DNA from: Frankia nepalensis
Lineage (GTDB): Bacteria > Actinomycetota > Actinomycetes > Frankiales > Frankiaceae
DNA length: 64,000 nucleotides
Assembly: GCF_016786325.1 (NCBI RefSeq)
Contig: NZ_JADWYU010000085.1
Coordinates: 37,235 to 101,234 of the forward strand
Reading direction: 5' to 3'
The stretch's first letter is position 1. Each line of letters starts with the position of its first letter. Shown piece by piece: positions 26,840 through 35,597 of this stretch. Both the position numbers and the translations under genes were made by a program. The notes beneath the pieces were generated by a model that saw only the letters and a program-made list of their open reading frames with translations, had not been told where the DNA came from and did no database searches.

Positions 26840-27379
26840 TCATTCTGGCGGCGGCGTGGCGCCCGCGTGGCGCAGTATCTGACCGGATGGACCGGACAGC
26901 CGGCCGGTGGCGGCCATCTGGAGTACCTCTTCCCCTCCTTCCGGGGCCGCGTCGGGGGGGATCACGAGAAGGAAGACGCGCCTTCGGTTGCCGCTGCTCA
27001 GCGTGACCGTGTGGGGGTCGAGGGCGCGAAACCAGCTGATCCGCAGCGGCGGGCGGGCTGGTCGCGGAAGCAGATGGGGGATGTCGGTCCAGATGTCACC
27101 GTTGACCGACATCCGGCTGGGTGTCTCACCCGTGGCGGACAACGCGGCGACGAGCGCGGGAAGCTCGCTGGCCAGGTGCCAGGTCCGTGGCCACCAGGCG
27201 CCGTCAAAGGATCCTCGGCCGTGGGCCGGGGCCAGCGACAGCCGTAGCGCGCCGCCGGCGGCCGGCTCGGGACGCATGCCCGCCGGAGCGACCTGGAGCC
27301 TGGTGGGTGCGCCGCCGTCGTCGTCAAAGCGCGCGGCGTCGGCCTGGTCGAGAAGCGCGGAAGTTCGGCCCGTCGTCAT
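26840..27379 (-). CDS. DUF5994 family protein
   Basis: A 179-residue soluble protein. RLSLAPAHGRGSFDGAWWPRT, LASELPALVAAL and the RRVFLLVIPPD strand match the actinobacterial DUF5994 family, whose function is unknown. DUF5994 genes are often found among GAF/ANTAR and STAS regulators, as here. ATG 27379 is the first in-frame start. Confidence 0.8.
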   Translation of the reverse strand: MTTGRTSALLDQADAARFDDDGGAPTRLQVAPAGMRPEPAAGGALRLSLAPAHGRGSFDGAWWPRTWHLASELPALVAALSATGETPSRMSVNGDIWTDIPHLLPRPARPPLRISWFRALDPHTVTLSSGNRRRVFLLVIPPDAAPEGGEEVLQMAATGRLSGPSGQILRHAGATPPPE

Positions 27380-28026
27380 GACGGCCGCCTAACCCCGGCG
27401 ATAAGAGCCGCCGGATGGCCATGGCCGGCGCTGACACCGATCTGGCGTCAACATTTGTAAGAGTCCGACCGATTTTTACTGTACCACAGCGCGTCCGCAC
27501 TCGTATGATGGTGGATTTTTGACCCGAATGATTCAGGCCTTCCGCGCTCCTACCCCGCCAGGCTGGCGGCCATAGCGAGCGGGCGGGGCGGGCGAGCATG
27601 GCCGCTGTCGGTCGGCACCGTCGGGGGAAGGAGCGCAAGGCGTGACCTGGTTACCGGCGGGGAACCCGCGTGCGCCGATCAGCCGGCTGGCGCCGCCAGA
27701 GGTGCCGTGGGATCCCGGGCATTTCGCGCCGGTCGACAACCGGAGTTTTTCGCGCTACGCTCCGAAGGCTAGGACATAGCCGGCTCGGGATCGGAAACGC
27801 CGCGTAACTGCCGCGAGACCGCGAGTGTGTGACTCACGCTCGAGCGCCGCCAGTGATCGTCCATAGGGCGTCGCCCGTGAGAATGTCCGAATTATTCGCG
27901 CGTTGGTGTACCACTGTCCCCACCTGGGTTTCCTCGTTGTTCGCGTGGGGCCTGCCGCATGGGGCACCGCCGGTCGACCAGGTGAATGCGAGTAATCGGC
28001 TGACCGATGGCATCCGGTGACGCGGA
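27380..28026. other. Intergenic region with one possible small ORF
   Basis: About 650 bp. The only candidate is a 45-codon frame at 27642-27779, GTG behind AAGGAG at a spacing of about nine bases (product begins VTWLPAGNPRAP), of unknown family. It otherwise shows AT-richer patches at 27455-27530 that could be promoter DNA. Nothing else is recognised. Confidence 0.3.
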
Positions 28027-28758
28027 GTGGAGTATCGACGCGACGTCCTCGACGTTCTCCTGGCAAGGCTGGACAATGCCGACCGGACCCGCGCCCTCGC
28101 TCAGATCAAGGCGCACGACGCTGCTCAGCGAAGCAAGATGACTCGCGGTAGGGCGGCTCCATCCGCGGCAGGAGTTCAAATCTTCACCTCGCACCGCGAC
28201 CGGGTCACGATCATCTACATCCACAGCACGGCCGACCTGGCCGCCGCCGCGTTCCATACCGCCCTCGACTACGGAATGCACGCGGGGGAGCCTCGACTGG
28301 TAGTCGACCTCGGCGAGGTGTCGTCCCTCGACGCGGCGAGCCTGGACGTGCTGGTCGGCGCCGCTTTCCAGGCGGCTCGCCGCGGGAAACGGATCGCCGT
28401 CCGCCGCGCCCAGCCCGCGGTATTCGAGGAGTTCGTCACCGCCGGCTTGGTTGCGAGACTCGATGTCCATCCCGCACGCCGAACTCCCAGGAAAGGGAAT
28501 CTCATGAGCACAACCGACATCGATGGCCACGAGGCTCGCGAAGGCGATCTCGACAAGATCAAAGGCATCGGTATGAAGTACAGGGCGATCCTGGAGGAAG
28601 TCGGGGTTACCTCGATCAAGGAACTACGTCGTCGTAACGCCACCAACTTGAAGGCGATGATCGAGGAAAGGCACGGAGCGGTCATCGGACTCACCGAGCT
28701 ACAGGTCCAAACCTGGATCGACAGGGCCAGGGCCGCCGGAGAATCGCGTCCCGTCTGA
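28027..28758 (+). CDS. STAS anti-anti-sigma domain fused to a DUF4332-like helix-hairpin-helix domain
   Basis: A 243-residue fusion. Residues about 48-145 form a STAS domain (VTIIYIHSTADLAAA ... LVVDLGEVSSLDAASLDVLV), the anti-sigma-factor-antagonist fold of partner-switching pathways; the serine of SLDAAS is the usual phosphorylation position. Residues about 160-243 form a helix-hairpin-helix domain (LDKIKGIGMKYRAILEEVGV ... LTELQVQTWIDRARAAG) like DUF4332. The second domain begins at an in-frame ATG (28504) behind AGGAAAGGG, so it can also be made separately as an 84-residue protein. Loss of a stop codon between two formerly separate genes is the simplest reading. GTG 28027 is the upstream start. 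Probable role: stress-sigma-factor control. Confidence 0.75.
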   Translation: MEYRRDVLDVLLARLDNADRTRALAQIKAHDAAQRSKMTRGRAAPSAAGVQIFTSHRDRVTIIYIHSTADLAAAAFHTALDYGMHAGEPRLVVDLGEVSSLDAASLDVLVGAAFQAARRGKRIAVRRAQPAVFEEFVTAGLVARLDVHPARRTPRKGNLMSTTDIDGHEAREGDLDKIKGIGMKYRAILEEVGVTSIKELRRRNATNLKAMIEERHGAVIGLTELQVQTWIDRARAAGESRPV

Positions 28759-28912
28759 CATCCGCGGTCCATCCGGTCACCAACCGCGGGCCGCCTGGTA
28801 CCAGCACGCCCTGCAACACCGCTCCGTCGCACGAAAATCCGGACGGCGCGGCAGGTGCCCGCTGGCGCGCTACAAACAGCCGGCCAACGACAAACAGCAG
28901 GGAAAACCATAA

Positions 28913-29125
28913 GTATCGTCGCCTGGTCGCGTTGGGCTCATCGCCGGCCTGATCGCCGAAAAGCTCACCGGAGAACGGACGGGCCGGGTGGTCGCAGGTA
29001 TTTCCGGAATCGCCGGCGCCCCGCTCGGCGGCTGGCTCGCCAAAATGATCTCCAATGTCGACTCGCTCGTCACGTTCTTCAGCCTGTCGACGTGGATCAC
29101 CGCGATCGTCGGGGCGAGCGTCAGG
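28913..29125 (+). pseudogene. GlsB/YeaQ/YmgE-type membrane protein remnant
   Basis: In-frame coding here gives GLIAGLIAEKLTGERTG and AGISGIAGAPLGGWLAKM, then a hydrophobic stretch ending in IVGAS. These are the glycine-rich helices of the GlsB/YeaQ/YmgE (transglycosylase-associated) stress protein family. There is no proper start (a TAA lies 3 bases before the region, and no in-frame ATG/GTG precedes the first helix), and after GAS the frame runs into unrelated sequence instead of the short family C-terminus. Both ends are broken, so I call it a pseudogene. Confidence 0.6.
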
Positions 29126-29286
29126 CAAGATCCCTCCGGGCGCGGGCGACACGGTCCGGTGAGGCACTGTCGCGCAGCCGACGCCGGCCGTGGGGGGCCA
29201 CGGGCGCGTGGGAGTCTTGCCGCGTCGATCGGCGCGGGCCCCATCCGCACCGGGTGGATGGTGCTGACGCGCCGCTGGAGGCGAGC

Positions 29287-30153
29287 GTGGCGGTCTACTA
29301 CTGTTCCGCCTATTTCTGCGACCGGATGATCTCGGTTTCGGTGATCCCCGGGGGCAACCCGGTGGCCCGCGCCAACCCGGGATCGTTCGCCGGCCAGCAC
29401 ATGATCTGCGGCGACTGCAAACGCCGCTTCTGCTACCAGTGTGTACGGGCCAACGCGCGGCGGTTCGACGCCGCGCTGTGCTCCCGCTGTCTCGGCACGC
29501 TCACCGACCCCGCCGACTGGCCGGAGGTCAGGGACCGGGCGGCCCCGGCCGAGCTCGACCTCGTCGAGCGGGGCAACGAGCTGGCCCGCTCCGGCCGGGA
29601 CAGCGAGGCGCTCGCCGCGTTCACCGCGGCGATCGAGCTGCGGCCGCGCTACATCGACGCGCACTTCTACCAGGGCCTGATGCTCAACGATCTCGGCCGT
29701 CCGGACGAGGCGGTCGCCGCCTACCGCCAGGTCCTCGGCATCGACCCGGGCCATCTGGGCACCCTGCTCAACCTGGGACGGCTGTGCATGCGGCGGGGCC
29801 AGCTGGACGAGGCGCTGGCCGTCTGCGAGCAGACGCTGCGGGCGGAGCCGAACTTCGTGCTCGGCCACCTGGACAGGGCGGTCGTCCTGCACCTGATGCA
29901 CCGGCTCGACGAGGCCCTGGCCGCCTGCGCGCGCGGCATGGAGATCGAGCGGGCCGGCACGGGAGTCGGCTCGCTGCCGGACCGGACGAACCAGGCCACC
30001 GGCCAGAGCGTCAAGGCGGCGATCCTGCTCGACCTCGGCCGCCACGCCGAGGCGCTGGCGGCGGTCGACGCCGCGATCGCCGGCGGCGGCGCGACCTCGA
30101 TCGACCACCAGAACCGCGTCGAGATCCTGGAGGCCCTCGGCCGTGGCGAGTGA
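29287..30153 (+). CDS. Cysteine-rich (zinc-finger-like) TPR protein
   Basis: A 288-residue protein. The first 70 residues contain cysteines arranged as YYCSAYFC, then ICGDCKRRFCYQC and LCSRCLG, which look like a small zinc-binding module. About five tetratricopeptide repeats follow (ALAAFTAAIELRPRYIDAHF, AVAAYRQVLGIDPG, ALAVCEQTLRAEPN, ALAACARGMEIE, ALAAVDAAI), forming a protein-interaction scaffold. GTG 29287 follows GGAGG by five bases. A scaffold or regulator is likely; no enzyme motif is present. Confidence 0.78.
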   Translation: MAVYYCSAYFCDRMISVSVIPGGNPVARANPGSFAGQHMICGDCKRRFCYQCVRANARRFDAALCSRCLGTLTDPADWPEVRDRAAPAELDLVERGNELARSGRDSEALAAFTAAIELRPRYIDAHFYQGLMLNDLGRPDEAVAAYRQVLGIDPGHLGTLLNLGRLCMRRGQLDEALAVCEQTLRAEPNFVLGHLDRAVVLHLMHRLDEALAACARGMEIERAGTGVGSLPDRTNQATGQSVKAAILLDLGRHAEALAAVDAAIAGGGATSIDHQNRVEILEALGRGE

Positions 30154-30281
30154 GGCCGGCGCGCCTGGCCGTTCGCTCGCGTGGCGCCGGTGCGGGGGCT
30201 GACCGCCACCGCGTCAGCCCGAGAAAACGGATTTCGTGACCTGGCCCAACGGCGATGATCGACCGGCTCGCCTCCTGCCGG

Positions 30282-31220
30282 TTACCCCCAGGTGGTGAGG
30301 TCGCGGCTGAGTCCTCCGGGTGGCCCCGCGATGACCTGATAGCTGACGCGGCGGGGGTCGCCGGTCATGGCGCCGGTCGGTGGGAGCCGGCCGAACTCGT
30401 CGGCGCGCGCGTTCGGGTCGCCGCGGTCGTCGACGTCGGCGTCGGGCAGGTCGGGCTCGGTGGGCAGCTTGAGCGGCAGGTCGGCGCCAGCCGGCATGGC
30501 CTGCTCGCCGCGCACCACGACGGTGGCGCGCAGCACCTCCTCGAGTACCGCCGTGCCGCGGGCCATGGAGGTCGCCTCGGCCTGGTTGGGCACGGTCTGG
30601 CCGTGCACGGCCGGTGCCGCGCCGGCTGGTGCCGTGATCTTCGCGCGGAGAAGCCAGCGCGGACCGTCGACGCCGAGCAGCCGGCACGATCCGGCTGGTC
30701 CTTCCGGCCGGGTGGCTGGGGCGGTGGTGGTCCACAGTTCGGGTCCGAAGGGGCCGTCGATCACCGACGTCGTCACGTTCACCGACGTCGTCACGTTCGC
30801 CGGTGTCGTCCCCGATGCTGGCGTGGAAGGTGTCGCTGGCGTCGAGCGGAGCAGTTCGGCGCGGATCTCGTCCCACAGACCGCCGCCGCGCGGCGCGGCG
30901 TGGGCGGTGAGTCGCATCGATGACCCGTCCGTGACCGCCACCGCGACCGCCGCGACCACCCGCCGATCGTCACCCGAGCCGGTGACCTCGAACCGGTAGT
31001 CGACGTCGGGCAGTACCGGAACGAGCAGGGAACCGAGGTCGAGGCGGCGGACCGACCGGCGCGGCGGGTCGGTGATGTCGTGCGGGCCGTCCTTGCTGGC
31101 TGGCGACGCCGAGGCCGGCTCCGGTTCCGCCTCGCCGGGCGCGTCCCGCCCCCAGGGCGATCTCTGGACGACTGCCGGGCGCGGCTCGTCGTGGCGGCGC
31201 GACCATCTCCAGCGGATCAT
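30282..31220 (-). CDS. DUF3710 family protein
   Basis: A 312-residue protein of the DUF3710 family, conserved across actinobacteria and of unknown function. Signatures are RRLDLGSLLVPV, RGGGLWDEIRAELLR, VIDGPFGPELW and LLGVDGPRWLLRAKI. A low-complexity insert between the WDEIR and IDGPFG segments comes from an 18-bp tandem duplication near 30770-30805. ATG 31220 follows GGAGG by a standard spacing. It diverges from the iron-uptake operon across 361 bp. Confidence 0.82.
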   Translation of the reverse strand: MIRWRWSRRHDEPRPAVVQRSPWGRDAPGEAEPEPASASPASKDGPHDITDPPRRSVRRLDLGSLLVPVLPDVDYRFEVTGSGDDRRVVAAVAVAVTDGSSMRLTAHAAPRGGGLWDEIRAELLRSTPATPSTPASGTTPANVTTSVNVTTSVIDGPFGPELWTTTAPATRPEGPAGSCRLLGVDGPRWLLRAKITAPAGAAPAVHGQTVPNQAEATSMARGTAVLEEVLRATVVVRGEQAMPAGADLPLKLPTEPDLPDADVDDRGDPNARADEFGRLPPTGAMTGDPRRVSYQVIAGPPGGLSRDLTTWG

Positions 31221-31531
31221 CGCGATCCTCCCCGCACCGGGTGAGGCCAGTGCCTCGACCTGTGTTCCACCGCCGCGGTCCGGCGCCTGCCCATGGTCGC
31301 ACCGATCCGACCCGCCGCCCACCCAGCGTCGCCCAGTGCCGCTCGTCGCCGCGCCCGATCGTGGCCGCGACCGCCATGAGCAGCGCGGATGGCGTCTCCG
31401 GCAGACACAGGTCCCGGCGGGATCGACCGCAAGGGCCGCTACGCCCGGCGGCGGGAGTCCCTGCTCAGTCGCATAGAGGGCACTTCGGGGCCGTTTCTCG
31501 GCCTGATCATGACGTGTCCGACGAAGGATGG

Positions 31532-31551
31532 TTAAGGTAAGTCTTCCCTTA
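31532..31551 (+). promoter_or_regulatory. Iron box (DtxR/IdeR/DmdR-type operator) before efeU
   Basis: TTAAGGTAAGTCTTCCCTTA contains a near-palindrome close to the DmdR/IdeR consensus TTAGGTTAGGCTAACCTAA. It ends 30 bp before the efeU GTG, where binding of an Fe(II)-regulator would block transcription in iron-replete cells. It is the clearest regulatory site in the window. Confidence 0.78.
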
Positions 31552-31581
31552 GTCCTTGATCTGAAGTGACGGAGTACACCG

Positions 31582-32481
31582 GTGCTGGCCACGTTCCTGA
31601 TCGGATTGCGCGAAGGCCTGGAGGCCGCGCTGGTGGTCGGCATCCTCCTCGCGTACGTCCGCAAGATCGGGCGCGACGACGTGATCCCCCGCATCTGGCT
31701 CGGCGTCGGCGGCGCGGTCCTGCTCTTCCTGGGCCTTGGCGCGGCCCTCACGTTCGGCACCTACGGGCTCACGTTCGAGGCCCAGGAGCTCATCGGCGGC
31801 AGCCTGTCGATCGTGGCCGTGGCGATGGTGACCTGGATGGTCTTCTGGATGCAGAAGACGGCCCGCACCCTCAAGCACGAGCTCGAGTCCGGTATCGACG
31901 CGGCGCTGGAGAAGAGCGCCTGGGCGCTGGTGTTCATCGGCTTCATCTCGGTAGCCCGCGAAGGCGTCGAGACCGCCCTGTTCCTCTGGAGCGCGGTCGA
32001 GTCGAGCGACTCGCACACCACGTGGCTCGGAGCCGTGCTCGGACTGCTCGCGGCGGTGACCCTCGGCTGGGCGATCTACTCGGGCATGGTGCGGATCAAC
32101 CTCGCGAAGTTCTTCACCTGGACCAGCTTCCTGCTGATCGTCGTGGCGGCCGGTGTGCTCGCCTACGCCATCCACGACCTGCAGGAGGCGCGCTTCCTGC
32201 CCGGTCCGTTCGAGGCCGCGCCTGCGGGTGCGTCCGGCTTCGTCGAGGGCTGGTACGGCGCGGACGCCTGGGCCTTCCGCGTGGGCGACGTGATCTCCCC
32301 GACGGGCTGGATCGGCGTCCTCCTCAAGGGCACCGTCGGCTTCTCCCCCGAGATGACCAAGCTCGAGGTGATCGTCTGGGCGATCTATCTGGTCGCCGTG
32401 ATGGCCGCCTATCTCTACCGCCACCTCAAGAACCGGCCCCGCGCGGTCGCGCCCATGGCCACGACACAAGGAGCAGCATGA
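31582..32481 (+). CDS. efeU: Ferrous/ferric iron permease EfeU (FTR1 family)
   Basis: A 299-residue integral membrane protein of the FTR1/EfeU family, with about seven helices. The two iron-binding REGLE-type motifs are present, REGLEAALVVG (about 9-19) and AREGVETALFLW (about 124-135). It is the permease of the EfeUOB system, which imports iron at low or neutral pH. GTG 31582 opens the operon, whose promoter carries an iron box. Its stop overlaps the efeO ATG (ATGA). Confidence 0.93.
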   Translation: MLATFLIGLREGLEAALVVGILLAYVRKIGRDDVIPRIWLGVGGAVLLFLGLGAALTFGTYGLTFEAQELIGGSLSIVAVAMVTWMVFWMQKTARTLKHELESGIDAALEKSAWALVFIGFISVAREGVETALFLWSAVESSDSHTTWLGAVLGLLAAVTLGWAIYSGMVRINLAKFFTWTSFLLIVVAAGVLAYAIHDLQEARFLPGPFEAAPAGASGFVEGWYGADAWAFRVGDVISPTGWIGVLLKGTVGFSPEMTKLEVIVWAIYLVAVMAAYLYRHLKNRPRAVAPMATTQGAA

Positions 32482-33671
32482 AAAGGGCCCTGGGCCTTGT
32501 CGCGCTGGCGGGGCTCGCCCTCACCGCCTGTGTACAGAACAACGCGGACGAGGACGCCGAGACCATCGCGGTCACGAGTACCGCCGACGGCTGTCAGGTC
32601 GCGACCAACACCGCCCAGAGCGGCACGCTCGCGTTCGAGGTGAAGAACGACGGCAACCAGGTCACCGAGTTCTACATGCTCGGCGACGACAAGCTCCGCA
32701 TCATCGGCGAGGTCGAGAACATCGCCCCCGGCACCTCCCGCACGCTGACGTTCGTGGCGCAGCCCGGCTCCTACTTCACGGTCTGCAAGCCCGGCATGGT
32801 CGGCGACGGCATCGGTGAGGCCGGGTTCACCGTCACGGGCGAGGCGGTGGAGGTCGCCGTCGACGACGAGGAGGCGTTCGCGGCCGCGGTCACCAACTAC
32901 ACCGCGTACACCAAGACCCAGGTGGCCGAGCTCGTCACCAACGTCACCGAGTTCACCAACGCCTACAAGGCCGGTGACGACGAGCTCGCCAAGAAGCTCT
33001 TCCCGATCACGCGCATCAACTACGAGCGCATCGAGCCGACCGCCGAGCAGTTCGGCGACCTCGACCCGAAGATCGACTACCGCAAGCCGGGAGCGGACGC
33101 CGAGGGCCTGGAGTGGACCGGCTTCCACCGCATCGAGGCCGACCTGTGGCTCGACGAGGCCAAGAAGAACTACCCGGGTGACCCGATCACCACGGCGCTC
33201 ACCCCGGAGCAGCGCACCACGCTGGCCGACCAGCTGGTCGCCGACGTGAAGACGCTCTACGAACAGGTCCATTCCGACTCGTTCAAGCTCGGCATCGAGG
33301 ACATCACCAACGGCGCGATCGGCCTGCTCGACGAGGTGGCCGCGCCCGACGGCAAGCTGCCCGGCGAGGAGGACGAGTTCTCCCACACCGACCTCTACGA
33401 CTTCTACGCCAACGTGGAAGGCGCCGAGGTGGCCTACCTCAACGTCCGCGACATCGCCGCGGGCAAGGACGGAGGCGACGAGCTGGTGACCACGCTGAAC
33501 AAGGAGTTCGGCGCCATGAAGTCCCTGCTGGGGAAGTACGGTGACTACGACAGTGGGTTCGTCTCGTACGACACCGTCGGTCAGGAAGAGCGCAACGCCC
33601 TCGGCGCGCAGCTCAACGCGCTGTCCGAGCCCCTGTCCAAGCTGACGTCGCAGGTGCTGGGAGTGTCGTGA
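32478..33671 (+). CDS. efeO: Iron-uptake lipoprotein EfeO
   Basis: A 397-residue secreted lipoprotein (lipobox LALTAC, Cys about 18). It has an N-terminal cupredoxin-like domain (TLAFEVKNDGNQVTEFYM ... CKPGM) and a C-terminal M75 (imelysin-like) domain with the HxxE motif in FHRIEADLW. EfeO delivers or oxidises iron for the EfeU permease. ATG 32478 overlaps efeU and its stop overlaps efeB, so the three genes are translationally coupled. Confidence 0.93.
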   Translation: MKRALGLVALAGLALTACVQNNADEDAETIAVTSTADGCQVATNTAQSGTLAFEVKNDGNQVTEFYMLGDDKLRIIGEVENIAPGTSRTLTFVAQPGSYFTVCKPGMVGDGIGEAGFTVTGEAVEVAVDDEEAFAAAVTNYTAYTKTQVAELVTNVTEFTNAYKAGDDELAKKLFPITRINYERIEPTAEQFGDLDPKIDYRKPGADAEGLEWTGFHRIEADLWLDEAKKNYPGDPITTALTPEQRTTLADQLVADVKTLYEQVHSDSFKLGIEDITNGAIGLLDEVAAPDGKLPGEEDEFSHTDLYDFYANVEGAEVAYLNVRDIAAGKDGGDELVTTLNKEFGAMKSLLGKYGDYDSGFVSYDTVGQEERNALGAQLNALSEPLSKLTSQVLGVS

Positions 33672-34918
33672 CCAGAGTCTCCCGTCGAGGGCTGCTCCTC
33701 GGTGGCGCCGCCGCCGGCGGAGCAGCCCTCGGGGGCGGCGGTGTGGCACTCGCGCTTCGGGACGGGGACGCGCCAGCGTCGGCCGACGCCGACGAGCAGG
33801 CGACGTACCCCTTCGAAGGGGAGCACCAGGCCGGCATCACGACGCCGGTTCAACGGCACCTCTACTTCGCGGCGTACGACCTGACCGCGAACGCGACGCG
33901 CGACGACCTGCGGACCCTGCTGGAGGACTGGACCGAGGCCGCGCGGCACCTTGCCCAGGGCCGCGAGGTCGGCGAGACGGGGGCGGTGGGCGGGTCGCCG
34001 CTCGCCCCACCCGAGGACACCGGTGAGGCGCTCGGCCTCGGGCCCAACGGCCTCACGATCACCTTCGGGCTCGGCCCGGCCCTGTTCGAGCCGGGCCGGC
34101 TCGGCCTGGAGAAGAAGCGCCCGGCGCTGTTCGAGCCGCTGCCGTCGTTCGCGCTGGAGCTTCTCGACGAAGCCACCAGCGGCGGCGACCTCTGCGTCCA
34201 GGCGTGCGCGAACGACCCGCAGGTGGCGGTGCACGCCATCCGCAACCTGTCGCGCATCGCGTTCGGCCGGGCGCAGATCCGCTGGGCGCAGCTTGGCTAC
34301 GGGCGCACGTCGTCGACGACCCGCGACCAGGCGACGCCGCGGAACCTCATGGGCTTCAAGGACGGCACCCGCAACATCAAGGCCGACGAGGCGGACGAGC
34401 TGGCGGCGCACGTCTGGTCGGGCGGCGAGGGTCAGGACTGGTTCGCGGGCGGCACGTACCTCGTCACACGCAAGATCCAGATGCTCATCGAGTCGTGGGA
34501 CCGCACCCGGCTCGACGAGCAGGAGGCGATCATCGGCCGCGACAAGGGCAAGGGGGCGCCGCTGTCGGGCGACACCGAGTTCACCGAGCCCGACTTCGAG
34601 GCCGTCTCCACGGCGACCGGGGACAAGGCGATCCCGATGGACGCACATGTGCGCCTCGCTCACCCCGACTTCAACACCGGCCAGCGCATGCTGCGCCGGG
34701 GCTACAACTACGTCGAGGGCAACAACGCGCTCGGCCAGACCTCGGCCGGCCTGTTCTTCATCGCGTTCCAGAAGAGCCCGCGGCAGTTCATCGACATCCA
34801 GAACGCGCTCGCCCGTGACCCGTTGAACGAGTACATCCGCCACGTCGCCTCCGGCTTCTTCGCCGTCCCTCGCGGGGTGCGCGGCGGCGAGCACGTCGCC
34901 CAGGACCTGTTCGCCTAG
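33668..34918 (+). CDS. efeB: DyP-type haem peroxidase EfeB
   Basis: A 416-residue dye-decolourising peroxidase exported by the Tat system (SRRGLLLGGAAAGG near the N-terminus). The GFKDGTRN motif contains the catalytic aspartate, and DAHVRLAHPD supplies the proximal histidine. EfeB is the third component of the EfeUOB system and is proposed to oxidise ferrous iron or to recover iron from haem. GTG 33668 overlaps the efeO stop. Confidence 0.93.
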   Translation: MTRVSRRGLLLGGAAAGGAALGGGGVALALRDGDAPASADADEQATYPFEGEHQAGITTPVQRHLYFAAYDLTANATRDDLRTLLEDWTEAARHLAQGREVGETGAVGGSPLAPPEDTGEALGLGPNGLTITFGLGPALFEPGRLGLEKKRPALFEPLPSFALELLDEATSGGDLCVQACANDPQVAVHAIRNLSRIAFGRAQIRWAQLGYGRTSSTTRDQATPRNLMGFKDGTRNIKADEADELAAHVWSGGEGQDWFAGGTYLVTRKIQMLIESWDRTRLDEQEAIIGRDKGKGAPLSGDTEFTEPDFEAVSTATGDKAIPMDAHVRLAHPDFNTGQRMLRRGYNYVEGNNALGQTSAGLFFIAFQKSPRQFIDIQNALARDPLNEYIRHVASGFFAVPRGVRGGEHVAQDLFA

Positions 34919-34994
34919 CGCGGCGTCCGTTCCAGGAAGCCGGCGGTTGAGCTGAGCGGTGTTCCTGGTGCGTGTGGCCGCCCGTGGTGATTCG

Positions 34995-35399
34995 ATGTGG
35001 CTCATGGATCTCAGGCGGTTCACGAGGCCGGGCCCGCGGATGGTGACCGGCGCGCTCCTGGCCAGCGGGGTGATCCACCTGGTGCGGCCGTCGGTCTTCG
35101 AACCGCTGATACCGCGGGCGTTGCCGCGGCCTCGTGAGATCGTCTACGCCAGCGGGGTCGCCGAGCTGGTCTGCGCGGCGGGGCTGATCGCGAAGACTTC
35201 CTGGGCGGGACCGGCCAGCGCCGCGCTGCTCGTGGGCGTGTGGCCGGGGAATCTCCAGATGGCGTTGGACGCCACGACCCGGGCCCGTGACGGCGGCCGG
35301 CCGCGCGACGTCGCGCTGGCGGCGGTGGCGTGGGCTCGCATGCCACTGCAGGTCCCGATGATCCGCGCCGTCCTGTCCACTCGCCGTAGCGAAGGGTGA
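34995..35399 (+). CDS. DoxX-like membrane protein
   Basis: A 134-residue protein with about four membrane helices (VTGALLASGVIHLVRP, IVYASGVAELVCAAGLI, AALLVGVWPGNLQMALD and a C-terminal one), resembling DoxX/DUF-type quinone-associated membrane proteins. The IVYASGVAEL and WPGNLQMALD segments are typical. The start is uncertain between ATG 34995 and ATG 35004; a far upstream GTG (34959) is less likely. It lies 76 bp after efeB in the same direction, so it could belong to that operon. Confidence 0.75.
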   Translation: MWLMDLRRFTRPGPRMVTGALLASGVIHLVRPSVFEPLIPRALPRPREIVYASGVAELVCAAGLIAKTSWAGPASAALLVGVWPGNLQMALDATTRARDGGRPRDVALAAVAWARMPLQVPMIRAVLSTRRSEG

Positions 35400-35597
35400 C
35401 GAGCCGCGGGCGACGCCGGGCGCGCCAGGTTAGGGCGATCTCAGACAGGTGGCCCTCGGAGGAGGCCTGACCAGCAAATCGCCTGCTTGCGCTCTTCAGG
35501 GCCAGTTCGCGGTGCCGGCGCGACGGGGCCGTGGGGGTCTTGACGCGGAGTCACCGCCTTTCCCGCGGGGATATCCGCGGCAAGGGGCGCCGTGTCC

